A stretch of DNA of 64,000 bases from Myoxocephalus aenaeus (GCA_038501785.1 JBAMJR010000070.1:4793501-4857500); one strand, 5' to 3'; shown: positions 24,291 through 36,367, counted from the first letter of the stretch. A program made the numbers and translations. The notes: generated from the letters alone by a model not told the origin.

Positions 24291-25879
24291 CACACAGACG
24301 CTAAATGTGCATCGGTGTCAGCTACTGACCGAGCTGCGTTACCTGATGCGTTGAGTGAGAACCGGTTGTTTTATCAGCCCTTTAACAGAGCTCAGTTCAC
24401 ACACCTGAACCTCCCAGCTCCAGTAACCCCGCTAGAAACCCCTCCTTAATAAGTCCAGACAGACACACGCACACGTACACACACATACACACACATACAC
24501 ACATAACTGAGTCTGGTCTTGATGTTGATTTAGAACAACATGTGCAGAAGGTGTGATTGCTCATCAAGAGTTTGGCTGCTGAACATGGATCTGAATAGAG
24601 AGAGAAAGAGAGAGAGAGGGAGAGAGAGAGAGCTCATTAGCAGTGATTGATGCTAATTGGTCGACTCCTGGTGTTTAGCTTGTTGCTAGTAATATTTCTG
24701 CTTTCACTTTCCAGAAACTGGTGCTCACCGTGATGATGGACACACACAAATACCTGCCCATCTGAGCCGATACAAGCCCAGAGACAATCATGTGAAAAGC
24801 CCATTGATATTCCTCTGTGAAGCGGTCCGTATGGACCCGAGTGTTTCTCTGGTGATTTCATGTGCTGGTCATTATGTGTTGATAATTTTAATGGTTTTAT
24901 GTGACGCACTTTGAATCTCCTTGTTGCTGAAATGCGTACACATAAACTCGCCTTGCCTGAACACGAGTACCTTTGCTTTGTCGTTAAGTAGACCACATTA
25001 TGTATCGTCGTAACCTCGGGGACGTACTAATAGCAAGACACTTTTCTCTGCTCTGATCTGAATTGAATAGAATTAGATACGTAGCCTTTACTCCAAAAAA
25101 CAAGGTCAGTGGTCAGGAAATGATCTGCTGCATGCACTTATGACTATTGTCCAGAGCACTGTCCTATTTCCTACGTGACCTTATTTCTCAAGTGGTTTCC
25201 TGTCTGCATGTTACAATAACGATGCACAGATTTCCACAAGAACTGCATGATTTCTATTTCATTCAGCACGTTGGGCAACAAAAGATATGCGGTATAACTA
25301 ATAGCAATAATGACTCGGCCATTACTTACAGTAGAGTTAATGGATGTCTTTAAACTCCAAATGTCAGACGAACAAAGTTCTCCTTGTGAAGAAGGAGAAA
25401 AAACCTTGACAGTAAATGTGATTATTTAATGAGCCATAGTTGTAGGTCCACAGTCAATAATCTATGCATTGACTTTTTTTTTTACACTTCTCTATTTGGA
25501 TTCACAATTTGAGTAAAAAAAAGAAGCTTTCTACATCCATTTGTCTTGTTTCATGTTGGTTATTACTTCAGATGAGACACACTGAGCTAAACAAGTTGTT
25601 ATCTTTTCAAAACGGGTTATGCAGGAGGTGCTTTGTCGAATGAGTCCTTGTTGCTGACATTTATCTGATCTCTGCTCTGTTGAAACCTCTGACTTCCCTG
25701 AGGTGGAGGCGGTAAAAGAGAGACGTTGGTGCATCAACAAAGCATCTTACGACATCCCTCATTGTTCATTGTCTCTGTCCGCGTGATTAAACGTGACAAC
25801 TACAACATTCACAAAGACAAAACAAGCCTGGATTTTGTCTTCGTGAAACAGGCACGCTCACTTGAGATTTAGACAGATA

Positions 25880-25960
<81 letters not shown>

Positions 25961-26110
25961 GACTGAATCCACAACAAACAAACCTGCAGATGACACCCTC
26001 ACTGTTTCGCGCCATCACTGTGCCTCACTGTGCCGGGGGAAATGATGTCGCTGGTGGAGGCGTTCAATCCATCAACACTATTTGTGTATCACCTTTCAAA
26101 TTGACGAGAC
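24290..26110. other. Intergenic sequence with microsatellites
   Basis: Contains ca-rich units at 24461-24505, (GA)n at 24596-24632 and a long (CT)n at 25882-25959. No coding exon seen. Confidence 0.5.
25882..25959. repeat. (CT)n microsatellite
   Basis: About 78 bases of CT dinucleotides with one interruption (ccc at 25938). Confidence 0.97.
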
Positions 26111-26733
26111 GAAAATAAGACAACAGAAAGGATTAAAAAAAAAAAGATTAACAATTTGAGATCAATACACGAGAGAGAATACAAAATGCTGACAAGTTAA
26201 TACAATAGATTTAATCACTAGCGAATAGCATGAAATTAAAACTAGATTCGTAAAGTAACAACACAAACAAGATAATGCAGCTTGAATGCAATAAAACAAA
26301 TTATTGATCAATTATTGATTATTGTTTTTTTTTCAACTTGGATAAAGTAAATGATTTCCATGAATTACTCTTAATCAAAAGCTTGGCTCAATAGGTAGGT
26401 TTCAAGTTTACATTTAAAGAGTTCAGCACTTCCACCGGATCTCAGATCCTCGAGTCGGAGCACAACGCTGACTCAGCAAAGGTTGTGACCCGCACTTTAG
26501 AACTACTAACAGACTGGAGCAGGGACCCGGCACGGACTGGTTCACACTCTGTAAGCAATGTGGATGCAGCAGCACCAGAGCTATCAGAGCTTTTTGATAG
26601 AAGGAAGTATGAGGAAGTATGAAACAGATGCAAAGTAAAGATGAGGAAAATAATCACAACCCAGTCACCAAAGAGATAAAAGAATGGAATTGTACCTAGC
26701 GTAACAAATTTAACAATGTAGCAAGCGAAACAA

Positions 26734-27425
26734 TAGGGCTGTGCGGTAACCGGTTCAACCGCTATACTGGTTTAAAATTTCCCTACGGTATGAATTTTTT
26801 AGATACCGCCATAGTGGTGCATAGCCGTAACAACTTTTGTCGCTCTTCAGCAGGCAGCTAAATGTAATGTCACAGCTCACAGCTGAGGGCGCAGTGGTCG
26901 GAGCTACTTACGTGTCAATGTTATAACTTTAGTCATGGTTATAATTTTAGTCATGGTCGTAACTTTATAAGTAATAACCCACAACTAACGCTCTTTAACA
27001 GCACAAAACACCACGACACAACAATTTGTAACACTAATAATTGTACATTTATAAAATTACACCACCGAACTGTATGCTGGGTACAGCTTGCCCACTATCA
27101 CAAAAAGAAGAAACTCCGTCGCACAGGAAGAGACAGACTCTTCCGGTCTGTCTCTTCCTGTTTTTTTTCCACCTACATTCCCCTGGGTCCTAAGTCTCTC
27201 CATGTTTAGCTTCCTAACACCCTCTATATACCAACGTACAAACAGCTGCTGGCCAGTTGCAAGCGAGATGGCCAGTGAGCGGTGAACAACAATGGCGGCG
27301 GTCCTTTTCGGCGTCAATGAATGAATGTGTTTACTCGGAAAAAAATACCGTGATATCCCGTGAAACCGGCAGAATCAGAATCAAAATACTGTGATTTGAA
27401 TTCTTGGCCAAACCGGCCAGCACTA
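26734..27425. mobile_element. hAT-like non-autonomous element, 692 bp
   Basis: The left end tagggctgtgcgg and the inverse complement of the right end, tagtgctggccgg, agree at 10 of 13 positions, and similarity continues inward (ccggtt..., cggtat...tttttt). Flanking 8-mers cgaaacaa (26726-26733) and cgtaacaa (27426-27433) agree at 7 of 8, as expected of a diverged hAT target duplication. However, cgtaacaa also recurs in the surrounding minisatellite, so this may be partly coincidental. There is no transposase. A perfect hairpin lies inside at 27124-27160. The element appears to split a TAACAA-type minisatellite, parts of which lie on both sides. Confidence 0.6.
27124..27160. repeat. Perfect hairpin inside the hAT-like element
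   Basis: 15-base arms caggaagagacagac and gtctgtctcttcctg with loop tcttccg. Confidence 0.92.
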
Positions 27426-27706
27426 CGTAACAATGTAACAAACTTAACGATGTAACAAGCGTAACAAGCGTAACAAGCGTAACAAGCGTAACAAGTGTAA
27501 CAATGTAACAAACGTAACAATGTAAAAATTGAACTACGTAACAATGTAACAAATGTAAGAATGTAACAAACTTAACAAACATAACAATGTAACAAACATA
27601 ACAATGTAACAAGCGTAATAATGTAACACACTTAACAATGTAACAAGCGTAACAATGTAACAAGCGTAACAATGTAACAAATGTAACAATGTAACAAGCG
27701 TAACAT
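27426..27706. repeat. Minisatellite of TAACAAGCG / TAACAATG units
   Basis: Alternating 9-base taacaagcg and 8-base taacaatg units (often together as a 17-mer), with four or five pure taacaagcg units near 27456-27492. A few units also occur at 26698-26725, left of the hAT-like insertion. Minus-strand open frames rich in Cys-Tyr-Ile-Val are artefacts of this array. Confidence 0.85.
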
Positions 27707-30590
27707 TTGATTTCACGCTGAGAACGTGCCACGCTTGCCCTCTAAACCTGCCCTCTGACCCTCTTCTTGCACTTTGCTTTGCTTCTGCTCAGACGGATCA
27801 ACGAGACTTGAAGGGAAAGCATCAGAGAACCTGACTGAGAAATCGATGAGTGATGCTCTCAGAGTGAAAGGCCGTGATCTTGAATCAAGATATGAAAAAA
27901 GCCCACGTTCAAGGTCAAGCGGCTGAAATAGCGCGCGTCACTGTGACAGGAAAACTGAGCCTGTGGAATTAATATTTGCACCAATGTTGCAAAGAGACAG
28001 AGTTTACAAGGTTGTTTTCTTTTGTTGTTGTGTTTTATAAAAAAAAGTCTAGACATAAAATGTTTTTCCCCTGTCTTTTGTGCTTTTTAAAGCAGTTTCT
28101 TATGACGTTGGTTGTTTTGACCGGACCCTTAGAGCCATCTTTTTGCACATTTTACACTTTTCAATCAATCTTTAACACTGATGCCGACAAACAACCAGGG
28201 AGGAAGAAGATATATATGACCGTAACTTTCTTCAAAAATTATCCTTGGTTGACATAAATGTTGTACACCAATACTTTATGTGTTCTCCCAAAAAGAAAAG
28301 ACAGCAAACTCTTTCATGACACACTGACCTCAGCCCGTTTGCCGGATGCATTTAATCAAGACAACGAAGGCAATCACACATACTCACAACAACAATGGCC
28401 GCCTCAGTACTTAAACTGGGTACATCGAAGTAAACCTCCTGACCCTTTTTCTTTTTCTATGAAAATAATGTCCTCTTCCCAGCACTCCAATGAAATTAAT
28501 CATCTTTTTGCAGATAAAAAGGTATGTCTCCTCTCTGCATGTTACCTTTGGTAATTATGGGGTTGGATGTGTGCGCAGGCACTGCACCGCACAGTGAGCG
28601 AGATGACAAATGACAACTAATGTGGAGCATGCTCCTCAAGAAAATGACATTATCATCTGCATCCAGCGAGGAAGCGGCTTGTTTTGGTCTCCGTCAACGT
28701 CGAGATAATCACTTTTTTGCCCGAACAGAACAGAACATCACAAAAGCCACGTCGTCTCCTTGAAAAACAGCGTCTATCCTCTGAAGAGTCAAAATTGCAG
28801 GTGCATAGTAAGGTAACCGTTAAAAGCCAGAAACTAAAAAGTCTGTCTAACTTTCATAGACACACTGAACGGACTTGAAATAACTCACTTGCCTGGCAGT
28901 TCTTTGCTATGGCTACAACCGACCCATAATGCAACACTGTCTGCAGACGCTGGTACTAACGCGTTCATGCCTAACGTCCACAAATATAAAAACAACACCC
29001 ACATTTATCAAAAGCAATTTCCAGGCAAAACAACCCTTATATTCAGGTTATTATGGTGCTTTCACATGGAATGGTGGAGAGCTGAGTTATTGAAGGTCAA
29101 ATAGAACCACACACGTATTTTTCATTTTATCTGAAAGACCAATGATTTTGTTGGGTGGGGATGAAGATTGTGCTCTAAGGAAAGTATGAATAATGTTACG
29201 AAAGTGCGAGCAAACATGCTGTGAGAGGAGATTGTTGCTGTGAGTTTAGTTTCAGAGTCTAGTTTCTGTCATTATTTAGGTTATTTGTTGAGGTTTTCAC
29301 ATCAGTCTGTCGCTTCCCACTGGCGCTCCTCATATATTTAACTCCAAACTCTCACATTTTGTTTGAGGTACTTATGTTTTAGTTCCAAAGAAGCTATTTT
29401 TTCCAAGCCTACCTAATATTCTTTCCCACATAACATCCAGTATGTTCCTGCATGATGCCGTTGCTACATATACATACTATACACTGCTGCTCCAGGAAAT
29501 GCTGATTGGCTCGTTCCTAGTTTGGAGAAGAAGACAGGAGTACTGCAGAAGTTACGTGAGTTTCCAAAAGTCACACAAAAACACAACCACAGCACCGGGT
29601 GGAGGCGGTGGTAGACCAGCAGCCCTTGTGTTGTGAGCGATACATTACAGTTTTTGTCAATGGAGTTTAGCGGCTTTGAAGAGAGCTCAGACAATTGGAA
29701 AGGGCTGTCTGATGGCAATAAGAGATAATATCAGGAGGATGATATAGAATACGGGACTACCTTCACTTTGTGTGGTGCTTTATAGTGAAGGAAGGCGCTA
29801 TTGAAAAGGTTTGTTTTATCCAAGTGAGCAATCGTGACACCTCTAAAAGGCTGTTTAATAGAAAGAAAGAAAGAAAGAAAGAAAAACTGATTTTCCATTA
29901 AACATAACATCAGAAATGTGATATCATGGGGCACCATGTTACGTCGTAGGAAACATCCGGTGGGACGAGCAGAAAACAGCGTCCGTCTTATTTTAGCACA
30001 AATCATCAACCAGAAAGTCCCAACGCTGCAATATCTTCAGCTGCGCTCAGTTTGTGTATCCACCCCACCAGCAGAGCAACAATCATTGCCAAACGCTCCA
30101 TTTCCACTCCCGTGCACTCTTCAAAATGTTGGGCCCCCGACAATAAATGACTTTCCACTCCGCTGCTCAGGCCTGTTTTCCCCCTCGCTGCCATTTGTTG
30201 CCCCGCAGGCTTCAGAGGGAACAACGTGGCGCCGGCAGCTCCCCGACAAGAGACGGCCGTGCTTTGCGTTACTGCTACTTTTCAAATAGTGAAAGTATAG
30301 TTATGCTGTAGATCATTATACATTAGAAAGTTTAAACAAGTTGCATGAATTAAGATATTTTCAGTATTATATATCGCTGTCATTTTGCTTTGAGTAAAAT
30401 GCTGACTTTACAGCCTGTTCCTTCGTTGTGTTGTCACAGTTACCTGCAGTTGCAATATTATGACTTGTGAAAAGTTATTGATTTGAATAATTTGTTAAAG
30501 ATTTATTTTATTTTATTTAGTTGAATTAATCTAATGGACCATGTACTTTATACTGGCTATACTGTTTATACTGTCTTAATTTGTATTAAT
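27707..30590. other. Intergenic sequence, no gene recognised
   Basis: AT-rich sequence. A short (GAAA)n run is at 29865-29884. Open frames 28258-28554 and 29918-30289 show no recognisable domains. Confidence 0.5.
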
Positions 30591-30597
30591 CCACCAC

Positions 30598-30719
30598 ATT
30601 GCGCTGCACTTTTACTGCTTCTCTTTTGCACTCTGGTCAGATGCTAAACTACATTTCGTTGTCCCAGTACTTGTCCTCTGTGCAATGACAATAAAGTTGA
30701 ATCTGAATCTACAGTTCTA
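30598..30719 (+). repeat. LINE-type 3' tail (caatgacaataaagttgaatc)
   Basis: Reads ttgcgctgcacttttactgc ... ttcgttgtcccagtac ... gcaatgacaataaagttgaa tctgaatct. The AATGACAATAAAGTTGAATC end with short repeats is characteristic of fish non-LTR retrotransposon tails. It ends a few bases before the Tc1/mariner element at 30726. Confidence 0.6.
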
Positions 30720-30725
30720 GATATA

Positions 30726-30754
30726 CACTCACCTAAAGGATTATTAGGAACACC
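30726..30754 (+). repeat. Left terminal inverted repeat of the Tc1/mariner element
   Basis: 29 bases, exact inverse complement of 31918-31946; preceded by the TA target site at 30724-30725. Confidence 0.97.
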
Positions 30755-30873
30755 TGTTCAATTTCTCATTAATGCAATTATCTAATCAACCAATCACATG
30801 GCAGTTGCTTCAATGCATTTAGGGGTGTGGTCCTGGTCAAGACAATCTCCTGAACTCCAAACTGAATGTCAGA

Positions 30874-31914
30874 ATGGGAAAGAAAGGTGATTTAAGCAAT
30901 TTTGAGCTTGGCATGGTTGTTGGTGCCAGACGGGCCGGTCTGAGTATTTCACAATCTGCTCAGTTCCTGGGATTTTCACGCACAACCATTTCTAGGGTTT
31001 ACAAAGAATGGTGTGAAAAGGGAAAAACATCCAGTATGCGGCAGTCCTGTGGGCGAAAATGCCTTGTTGATGCTAGAGGTCAGAGGAGAATGGGCCGACT
31101 GATTCAAGCTGATAGAAGAGCAACTTTGACTGACATAACCACTCGTTACAACCGAGGTATGCAGCAAAGCATTTGTGAAGCCACAACACGCACAACCTTG
31201 AGGCGGATGGGCTACAACAGCAGAAGACCCCACCGGGTACCACTCATCTCCACTACAAATAGGAAAAAGAGGCTACAATTTGCAAGAGCTCACCAAAATT
31301 GGACAGTTGAAGACTGGAAAAATGTTGCCTGGTCTGATGAGTCTCGATTTCTGTTGAGACATTCAGATGGTAGAGTCAGAATTTGGCGTAAACAGGATGA
31401 GAACATGGATCCATCATGCCTTGTTACCACTGTGCAGGCTGGTGGTGGTGGTGTAATGGTGTGGGGGATGTTTTCTTGGCACACTTTAGGCCCCTTAGTG
31501 CCAATTGGGCATCGTTTAAATGCCACGGCCTACCTGAGCATTGTTTCTGACCATGTCCATCCCTTTATGGCCATCATGTACCCATCCTCTGATGGCTACT
31601 TCCAGCAGGATAATGCACCATGTCACAAAGCTCCAATCATTTCAAATTGGTTTCTTGAACATGACAATGAGTTCACTGTACTAAAATGGCCCCCACAGTC
31701 ACCAGATCTCAACCCAATAGAGCATCTTTGGGATGTGGTGGAACGGGAGCTTCGTGCCCTGGATGTGCATCCCACAAATCTCCATCAACTGCAAGATGCT
31801 ATCCTATCAATATGGGCCAACATTTCTAAAGAATGCTTTCAGCACCTTGTTGAATCAATGCCACGTAGAATTAAGGCAGTTCTGAAGGCGAAAGGGGGTC
31901 AAACACAGTATTAG
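30874..31914 (+). CDS. Tc1/mariner transposase, intact, DD36E
   Basis: This 346-aa cut-and-paste transposase binds the element ends and inserts at TA. The N-terminal half has two helix-turn-helix regions: residues about 8-50 (FELGMVVGARRAG ... FSRTTISRVYKEW) and about 70-125 (to RRPHRVP). A basic patch RKKR is at 130-133. The catalytic core has Asp155 in WSDESRF, Asp246 in QQDNAPCH and Glu283 in LNPIEHLWD. Thirty-six residues lie between Asp246 and Glu283, two more than in classic Tc1 (34). The Gly-rich loop GGGGVMVWG is at 190-198. The length is normal for the family and there is no frameshift or stop. The start ATG at 30874 is the first in frame, 119 bases inside the left repeat. All catalytic residues are present, so activity is possible; it is not shown. 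Confidence 0.95.
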   Translation: MGKKGDLSNFELGMVVGARRAGLSISQSAQFLGFSRTTISRVYKEWCEKGKTSSMRQSCGRKCLVDARGQRRMGRLIQADRRATLTDITTRYNRGMQQSICEATTRTTLRRMGYNSRRPHRVPLISTTNRKKRLQFARAHQNWTVEDWKNVAWSDESRFLLRHSDGRVRIWRKQDENMDPSCLVTTVQAGGGGVMVWGMFSWHTLGPLVPIGHRLNATAYLSIVSDHVHPFMAIMYPSSDGYFQQDNAPCHKAPIISNWFLEHDNEFTVLKWPPQSPDLNPIEHLWDVVERELRALDVHPTNLHQLQDAILSIWANISKECFQHLVESMPRRIKAVLKAKGGQTQY

Positions 31915-31917
31915 TAT

Positions 31918-31946
31918 GGTGTTCCTAATAATCCTTTAGGTGAGTG
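31918..31946 (-). repeat. Right terminal inverted repeat of the Tc1/mariner element
   Basis: 29 bases, exact inverse complement of the left repeat; followed by TA at 31947-31948. It starts three bases after the transposase stop codon. Confidence 0.97.
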
Positions 31947-31948
31947 TA

Positions 31949-33320
31949 GGTGTCAGCATTTGATGCACATGTAACACTTCATCATAATTCACCAACGCAC
32001 GTAACGGAACGAAGTAAAAAACATCATTCATACAAAGTTTAACAGTAAAGAAATCACAAATATTGTTCAGGTAAAAGCAAGAGCTCAGGATAGAATTCAA
32101 GGTCGGAGAAAAACGCAGCTGAGTTTCTCACAGACTTTTTAAATTGGTTATTGAATAAGGTGATGGAGCTGCAGCTCCTCACACCGTCGGCTGTTCCTGA
32201 CGTGTGGCTTTCACAGGAAATCGCTCATTGCTCAAAAGGCAGTGCGGCAAAAGGGTATTGTACAATTAAATTCTATCATCATATAAAGGATATTCTTGAG
32301 GATATCATATTTACTGAGTAAGTTCCCAAACAGTCAGGTAATGGAGGAGGGGCCAAACCATCTAAATATTTTATAAACCAGGCACAAATAATAATAAAAA
32401 TGTCTCAAAGCTCAGTAAATTGTATGCTTTTTTGTGTGTGTGTTTTTTGCCCAGAGTTTTTAGATTCTGTTTGCATAAGCTGTTTCACCAGCTAAGTGAA
32501 AAACCATGACATTCATAAATATCTTTTCTGTGTACAGAGAACATTTCTAAAATTCACATTTGTATCCGGTATCAGTTAAACTATCTTTATGTGATTTAAA
32601 CATGAAATACAATTGTAATGGGAAGACTCCATCTGATAGAATAAGTGTTTTCCTTTAAATTCAAGAAGTCAAAGACAAACTATCACAAGCTACGTGTGCG
32701 TGGGTTTCATACTGATGACTCTTTAAAAAAGAGAAAAAAATACTCTCCTTTACTTTTCATTTCATGACCTTGAATCAATGAATTAGACTGGAAAGTAATG
32801 CTCTCTTGGTTTTCCTTGAACACATTTGTCCATTCAGAGGATTCATTTGCAGTTCAAATGAGAAACCCACAAAACATAAAAAACGTGGAACAGAGGCAAA
32901 TCTGTTGATCAAACATCACAACATGGAGTCAAATTAATATATTCCTTCAATGGATTATCACACAATGGACGACAAAATGCAGCTATCAATGTGAAGCGGT
33001 TCAACCTTGTGTTTTTTGTTGATACTGTATTATTTTTTTCCCCAAATATGAGTTTACTAAAGATAACAAACACTGTGCAGTTTACACTTTTTCTTAGATT
33101 GAAATATGTAAAACAGAAACATGTTAAAAGACCTTTTTTTTTTCTTCATTTATTTTATCTTTGTGCGCGGGTCTTTTCATGCTCATGAACTGCTGCTGAC
33201 GCGTAAGACCATGGATGGAAGACTGAACAAACCTACCGGGCACAGGCCCAGGGGCCCCACCTTGGACTTCATCTTCAAAATGTAATTTAAAGAGACACGT
33301 ACCAACCAGGAAGAGACGGA
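31949..33320. other. Intergenic sequence, no gene recognised
   Basis: AT-rich, no coding exon or complete repeat seen. Confidence 0.5.
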
Positions 33321-33324
33321 AAAA

Positions 33325-33490
33325 ATGACCACAAAGAAACATAAAACAACTGCAAAGAGACGCAAAAAGTCTCCAAAGAGCCCAAAACAAAGAGGCACAA
33401 AAAGACAGCGAGAAGGTGCAAAACAACCTCAAAACAAGCACAATACAACTACAAAGAGACGTAAAACAACTACAACACAAGAGCGAGAAC
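33325..33490. repeat. Diverged minisatellite, opposite orientation to the 10-kb array
   Basis: Units of the type aaaacaactgcaaagagacg and aaaacaactacaaagagacg (inverse complement cgtctctttgtagttgtttt) are recognisable relatives of the GTCTCTTTGTAGT array at 10036-10960. It is short and degenerate. The open frames through it (33124-33726 minus, 33325-33684 plus) follow from the stop-free repeat. Confidence 0.6.
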
Positions 33491-33740
33491 AACCCCAGAC
33501 TTGCAATACCTACAAAAAGACAAAAAAACGTTACAGACACAAAACAGCAAGCCGACCAGCTGACATTGGGCCAAGGCAGCAAACAGCAGTCGCAGGGCAG
33601 CACATACACAGCCAAAGGTTTTTTATAGATGAATATGGAAGGATTTCTGATTGGAGGCTTGTGCAAACACACAGGGGAAGTTAGAAATTCATAATTGAGC
33701 TCAAATTCACTGGAAAAAGTCCACACTCACATAAAACACT

Positions 33741-33805
33741 CATGGAAATGTGTGTTTCCCTTCTCTGTGTATGAGGCATCGAGAAAGGAAACACACATTT
33801 CCATG
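33741..33805. repeat. 65-base hairpin with 19-bp perfect stem
   Basis: Arm 33741-33759 (catggaaatgtgtgtttcc) pairs exactly with 33787-33805. After one mismatch the pairing continues for five more pairs (33761-33765 with 33781-33785), leaving a 15-base loop. The size and shape resemble a microRNA precursor, but a palindromic repeat relic is equally possible. See findings. Confidence 0.9.
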
Positions 33806-36359
33806 CATATACTAAACATATATTTGTGCAGCAGTGTGTTACATCTACTCCTGTAAACCAAAAATGCCTTTTATCACACTGATCTGAAAATTTGCCACAA
33901 AATGACATCCATGCCTCTAAAAAACAACAACCAAAAAACTACCAGAAAGCAAAGAAAGTCACCATGAAAACCCCTACGGAAGACACATTGTACCTCCTCA
34001 CAGTGCGAAGGTGGCCGCTGTGCAATTTGGAAACAGTGGTACTTACTTTTTGGCCGAGCCTGAGCCAAAACAAGTGTTCTACTTCAGACTCCCGCTGTGG
34101 AGAGAAGACTGGAATCAACCCTATTCAATTACTTTTAAGGTCACCTGCTTTGTCGGAGGTCACATGAGGCGCCTCTGTCACCTCTGAACGTGTCCTGACG
34201 TCATCTGTCCGCCGTGGCTCCATGAGGTCTCATTTCATCAGCACCCCCCTCCTCCAAGGCCACTTCCACACAAAGCCGCTCCTCACAGCGCCGAACAGAC
34301 ACTTCTATTATAGGCAGCGGGACCACGCCGAGTTGTTAACGTGATACACCTCTTCTGCAAATATTTTGCTTTTCAATTGTACTGAATGGAGAAGGTCCGT
34401 GTCCTTCAGCGACAGAAAAAGAAAAGAATCAATTTGCAGGCATTATGAATCGAGTTTCTAAACACTTCTTTAGCAAATAAAAAAAAAAACTTTTCATAAG
34501 GTGGAAGAGGTTAACTTTCTCCCTGACTCTGCAGATGTCAAATCAGATCATCACAGTTAAACCTATTAATTAAAACCCACTGAGGAACGGTCGCTGGCTC
34601 AGCCTTCCCATCAGTGCAACATGAGGGGGAATGCAGTGCGCCCTTTGTTCTCCCTCAATGCCTCACTCTCCAGGGGCGTCGTCTCCATGTTTCCTGCTAC
34701 AATGCAAGGTCATCGCACCGGTTATTGTATGGATTCTGCGAATTATTAGGAAATGAAAAGGGCCGGTGCACGATCCGGTTGAGACGTGATGCTTATAGTG
34801 AGCCCGTCTCTGCAGGTTTTGTCTTTATTAATATTTAAAAACACATGTAAGGTGATGCCAGGTGTGTCACTTCTCTGGAGAAAGAGATGAGAAAGAATCC
34901 CCTTCTTTCTCATTCTCTTTCAGAGGGCACGGACCGGCACTAAGGCAGAGAATATTAATGCTGCTCGACCTGAAGTGAATCCTAATGAGGTTCTCCTGAC
35001 CATCAGACATCTCAGAGGAGGAAAAAACAAGAAGTCTGATGGAGATATATCATATCTGCCTTGTATGATGCAATGGAAAAGTCATGTGAATTGTAAAAGA
35101 CAAATGACGTGTGTTTTCAGCGATCAGATTGGTCAGCTCTTTGTGTGTTCTTCTTTTGTGTCATTTTGAAGGTACATGGGTGTGTTCAAAGGGCAATTAT
35201 ACAATAAAGATGGTTATTGAAATGCAGTTGCCACAAAAACTCACAGAGAAAAAACGTTTTTCAAGCACAAATGCAGAAATCTACCGAATTCCATCTTAAC
35301 AATTCTGCGGTTTTAGTGCTTTTCTTTGCCATGTGTGAGAGTACACTTGTCTTTGTGATTTGTCAATTAGATTATTATGACATATTACAGACCCTGCAGT
35401 TAATTGATAATTGAACATGAACATAATTGGAGCGTTGGATTGCTGTTGGATGAGGTCAGTGCTCTCGGAAAAAACCTCGGGGGTCATATTGAAACAGTAA
35501 AAGTTTGTACCTAAACAGTTGCCATAATGTTTTAAGCGCATGAAAACCAAAACATAAAAAACAGCCTCAGACCATTAGTAAAATATACATATGTGGGCAG
35601 GGGTGTCCACATACTTATGGCCACAGCATGTGTCTAATGCTCTATCTAGCAGCTGAATAATGTTTTTCCACAGGTTCTCCAGAGCCGTAGGAGGTTAATG
35701 GCACCGGGAGAAATGTGTGGGCTCCTGCACTCTAACCTCGCTCCTCCGCTATGATGCATCCTTCAATGGAGAGCAGTGCGTACCATCGGGGCACAGAGGC
35801 ACAGCCATGCTGCCACAGGTTAACAACGAGGCTGGGAGCCAAGCATTCAGACCAAGGAAGGGTCAGATCAAAGGAAGCAGAGAGAAGCTGCATGGATTGA
35901 GGCCAAAGTGTTCCCCAGGTTCTCAAAGAATGCAATAACACAGTTCAGCCTGAAGAGATGGATGCACTGTTTGACATAATGTGGCGTCGCTTCGGCCTCA
36001 TTCATGATGGGAATGATGTGTGATATGTTTCCATGGTGATGGCGGTGTAATTCATAGTGATGCCATTTTAATTTTTTTACAATAAACTCTGCTGCTCTCT
36101 AGTGGACGCATGACACAAGTGCATAGTAAAAAAAAAATATAATGGATTTATGAGTTTTATTTCAAAACCGTGTAAAACTGTATTAAGGTACACAAGACAA
36201 ACAAAAAAAGATGTTTAAGAACACATCAAATAAGACACAGTCAAGTAAAATCCATTATTTTTTCATTTTGCAAAAAGATGCCTCATATTCTTAAGAATTC
36301 AAAGAGTTTTGTTGATTTGTGAATTTTCTAAAACATCAGTATGTTTCAATAATAATAAC
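33806..36359. other. Intergenic sequence, no gene recognised
   Basis: A partial Tc1-like end (ggtgtccacatacttatggc) lies at about 35598-35617. An exon-like acceptor is at 34920, but the frame after it lacks a supported donor and identity. Confidence 0.5.
35598..35622 (-). repeat. Solitary Tc1-like terminal repeat relic
   Basis: ggtgtccacatacttatggc resembles the inner end of common fish Tc1-like elements (GTGTCCACATACTTTTGGCC). No partner repeat or transposase was found within the surrounding 2 kb. Confidence 0.35.
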
Positions 36360-36367
36360 CATCCAGG

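Larger units (their letters stand above)
30726..31946 (+). mobile_element. Complete Tc1/mariner transposon, DD36E type, 1221 bp
   Basis: The ends are perfect 29-base inverted repeats (30726-30754 and 31918-31946) beginning cactcacctaaaggattatt. Each is flanked by TA (30724-30725 and 31947-31948), the standard Tc1/mariner target duplication. A single uninterrupted transposase gene fills the inside. Identical ends and an undamaged frame argue for a recent insertion. From the transposase the lineage looks like the DD36E ('Incomer') branch of the superfamily rather than classic DD34E Tc1. Confidence 0.95.

Noticed and set aside
27331..27732. Minus-strand frame with Cys-Tyr-Ile-Val repeats
   Set aside because: Translation of the TAACAAGCG/TAACAATG minisatellite.
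30976..31233. Minus-strand frame inside the transposase gene
   Set aside because: Antisense shadow of the intact transposase.
33124..33726. 200-codon minus-strand Cys/Phe/Leu-rich frame resembling a membrane protein
   Set aside because: Overlaps the degenerate reversed minisatellite; hydrophobic content follows from GTCTCTTTGT-type units.
34900..35050. Possible exon after the acceptor ttctctttcag at 34920
   Set aside because: The frame is open for a while but I find no donor with coding support and no recognisable peptide.
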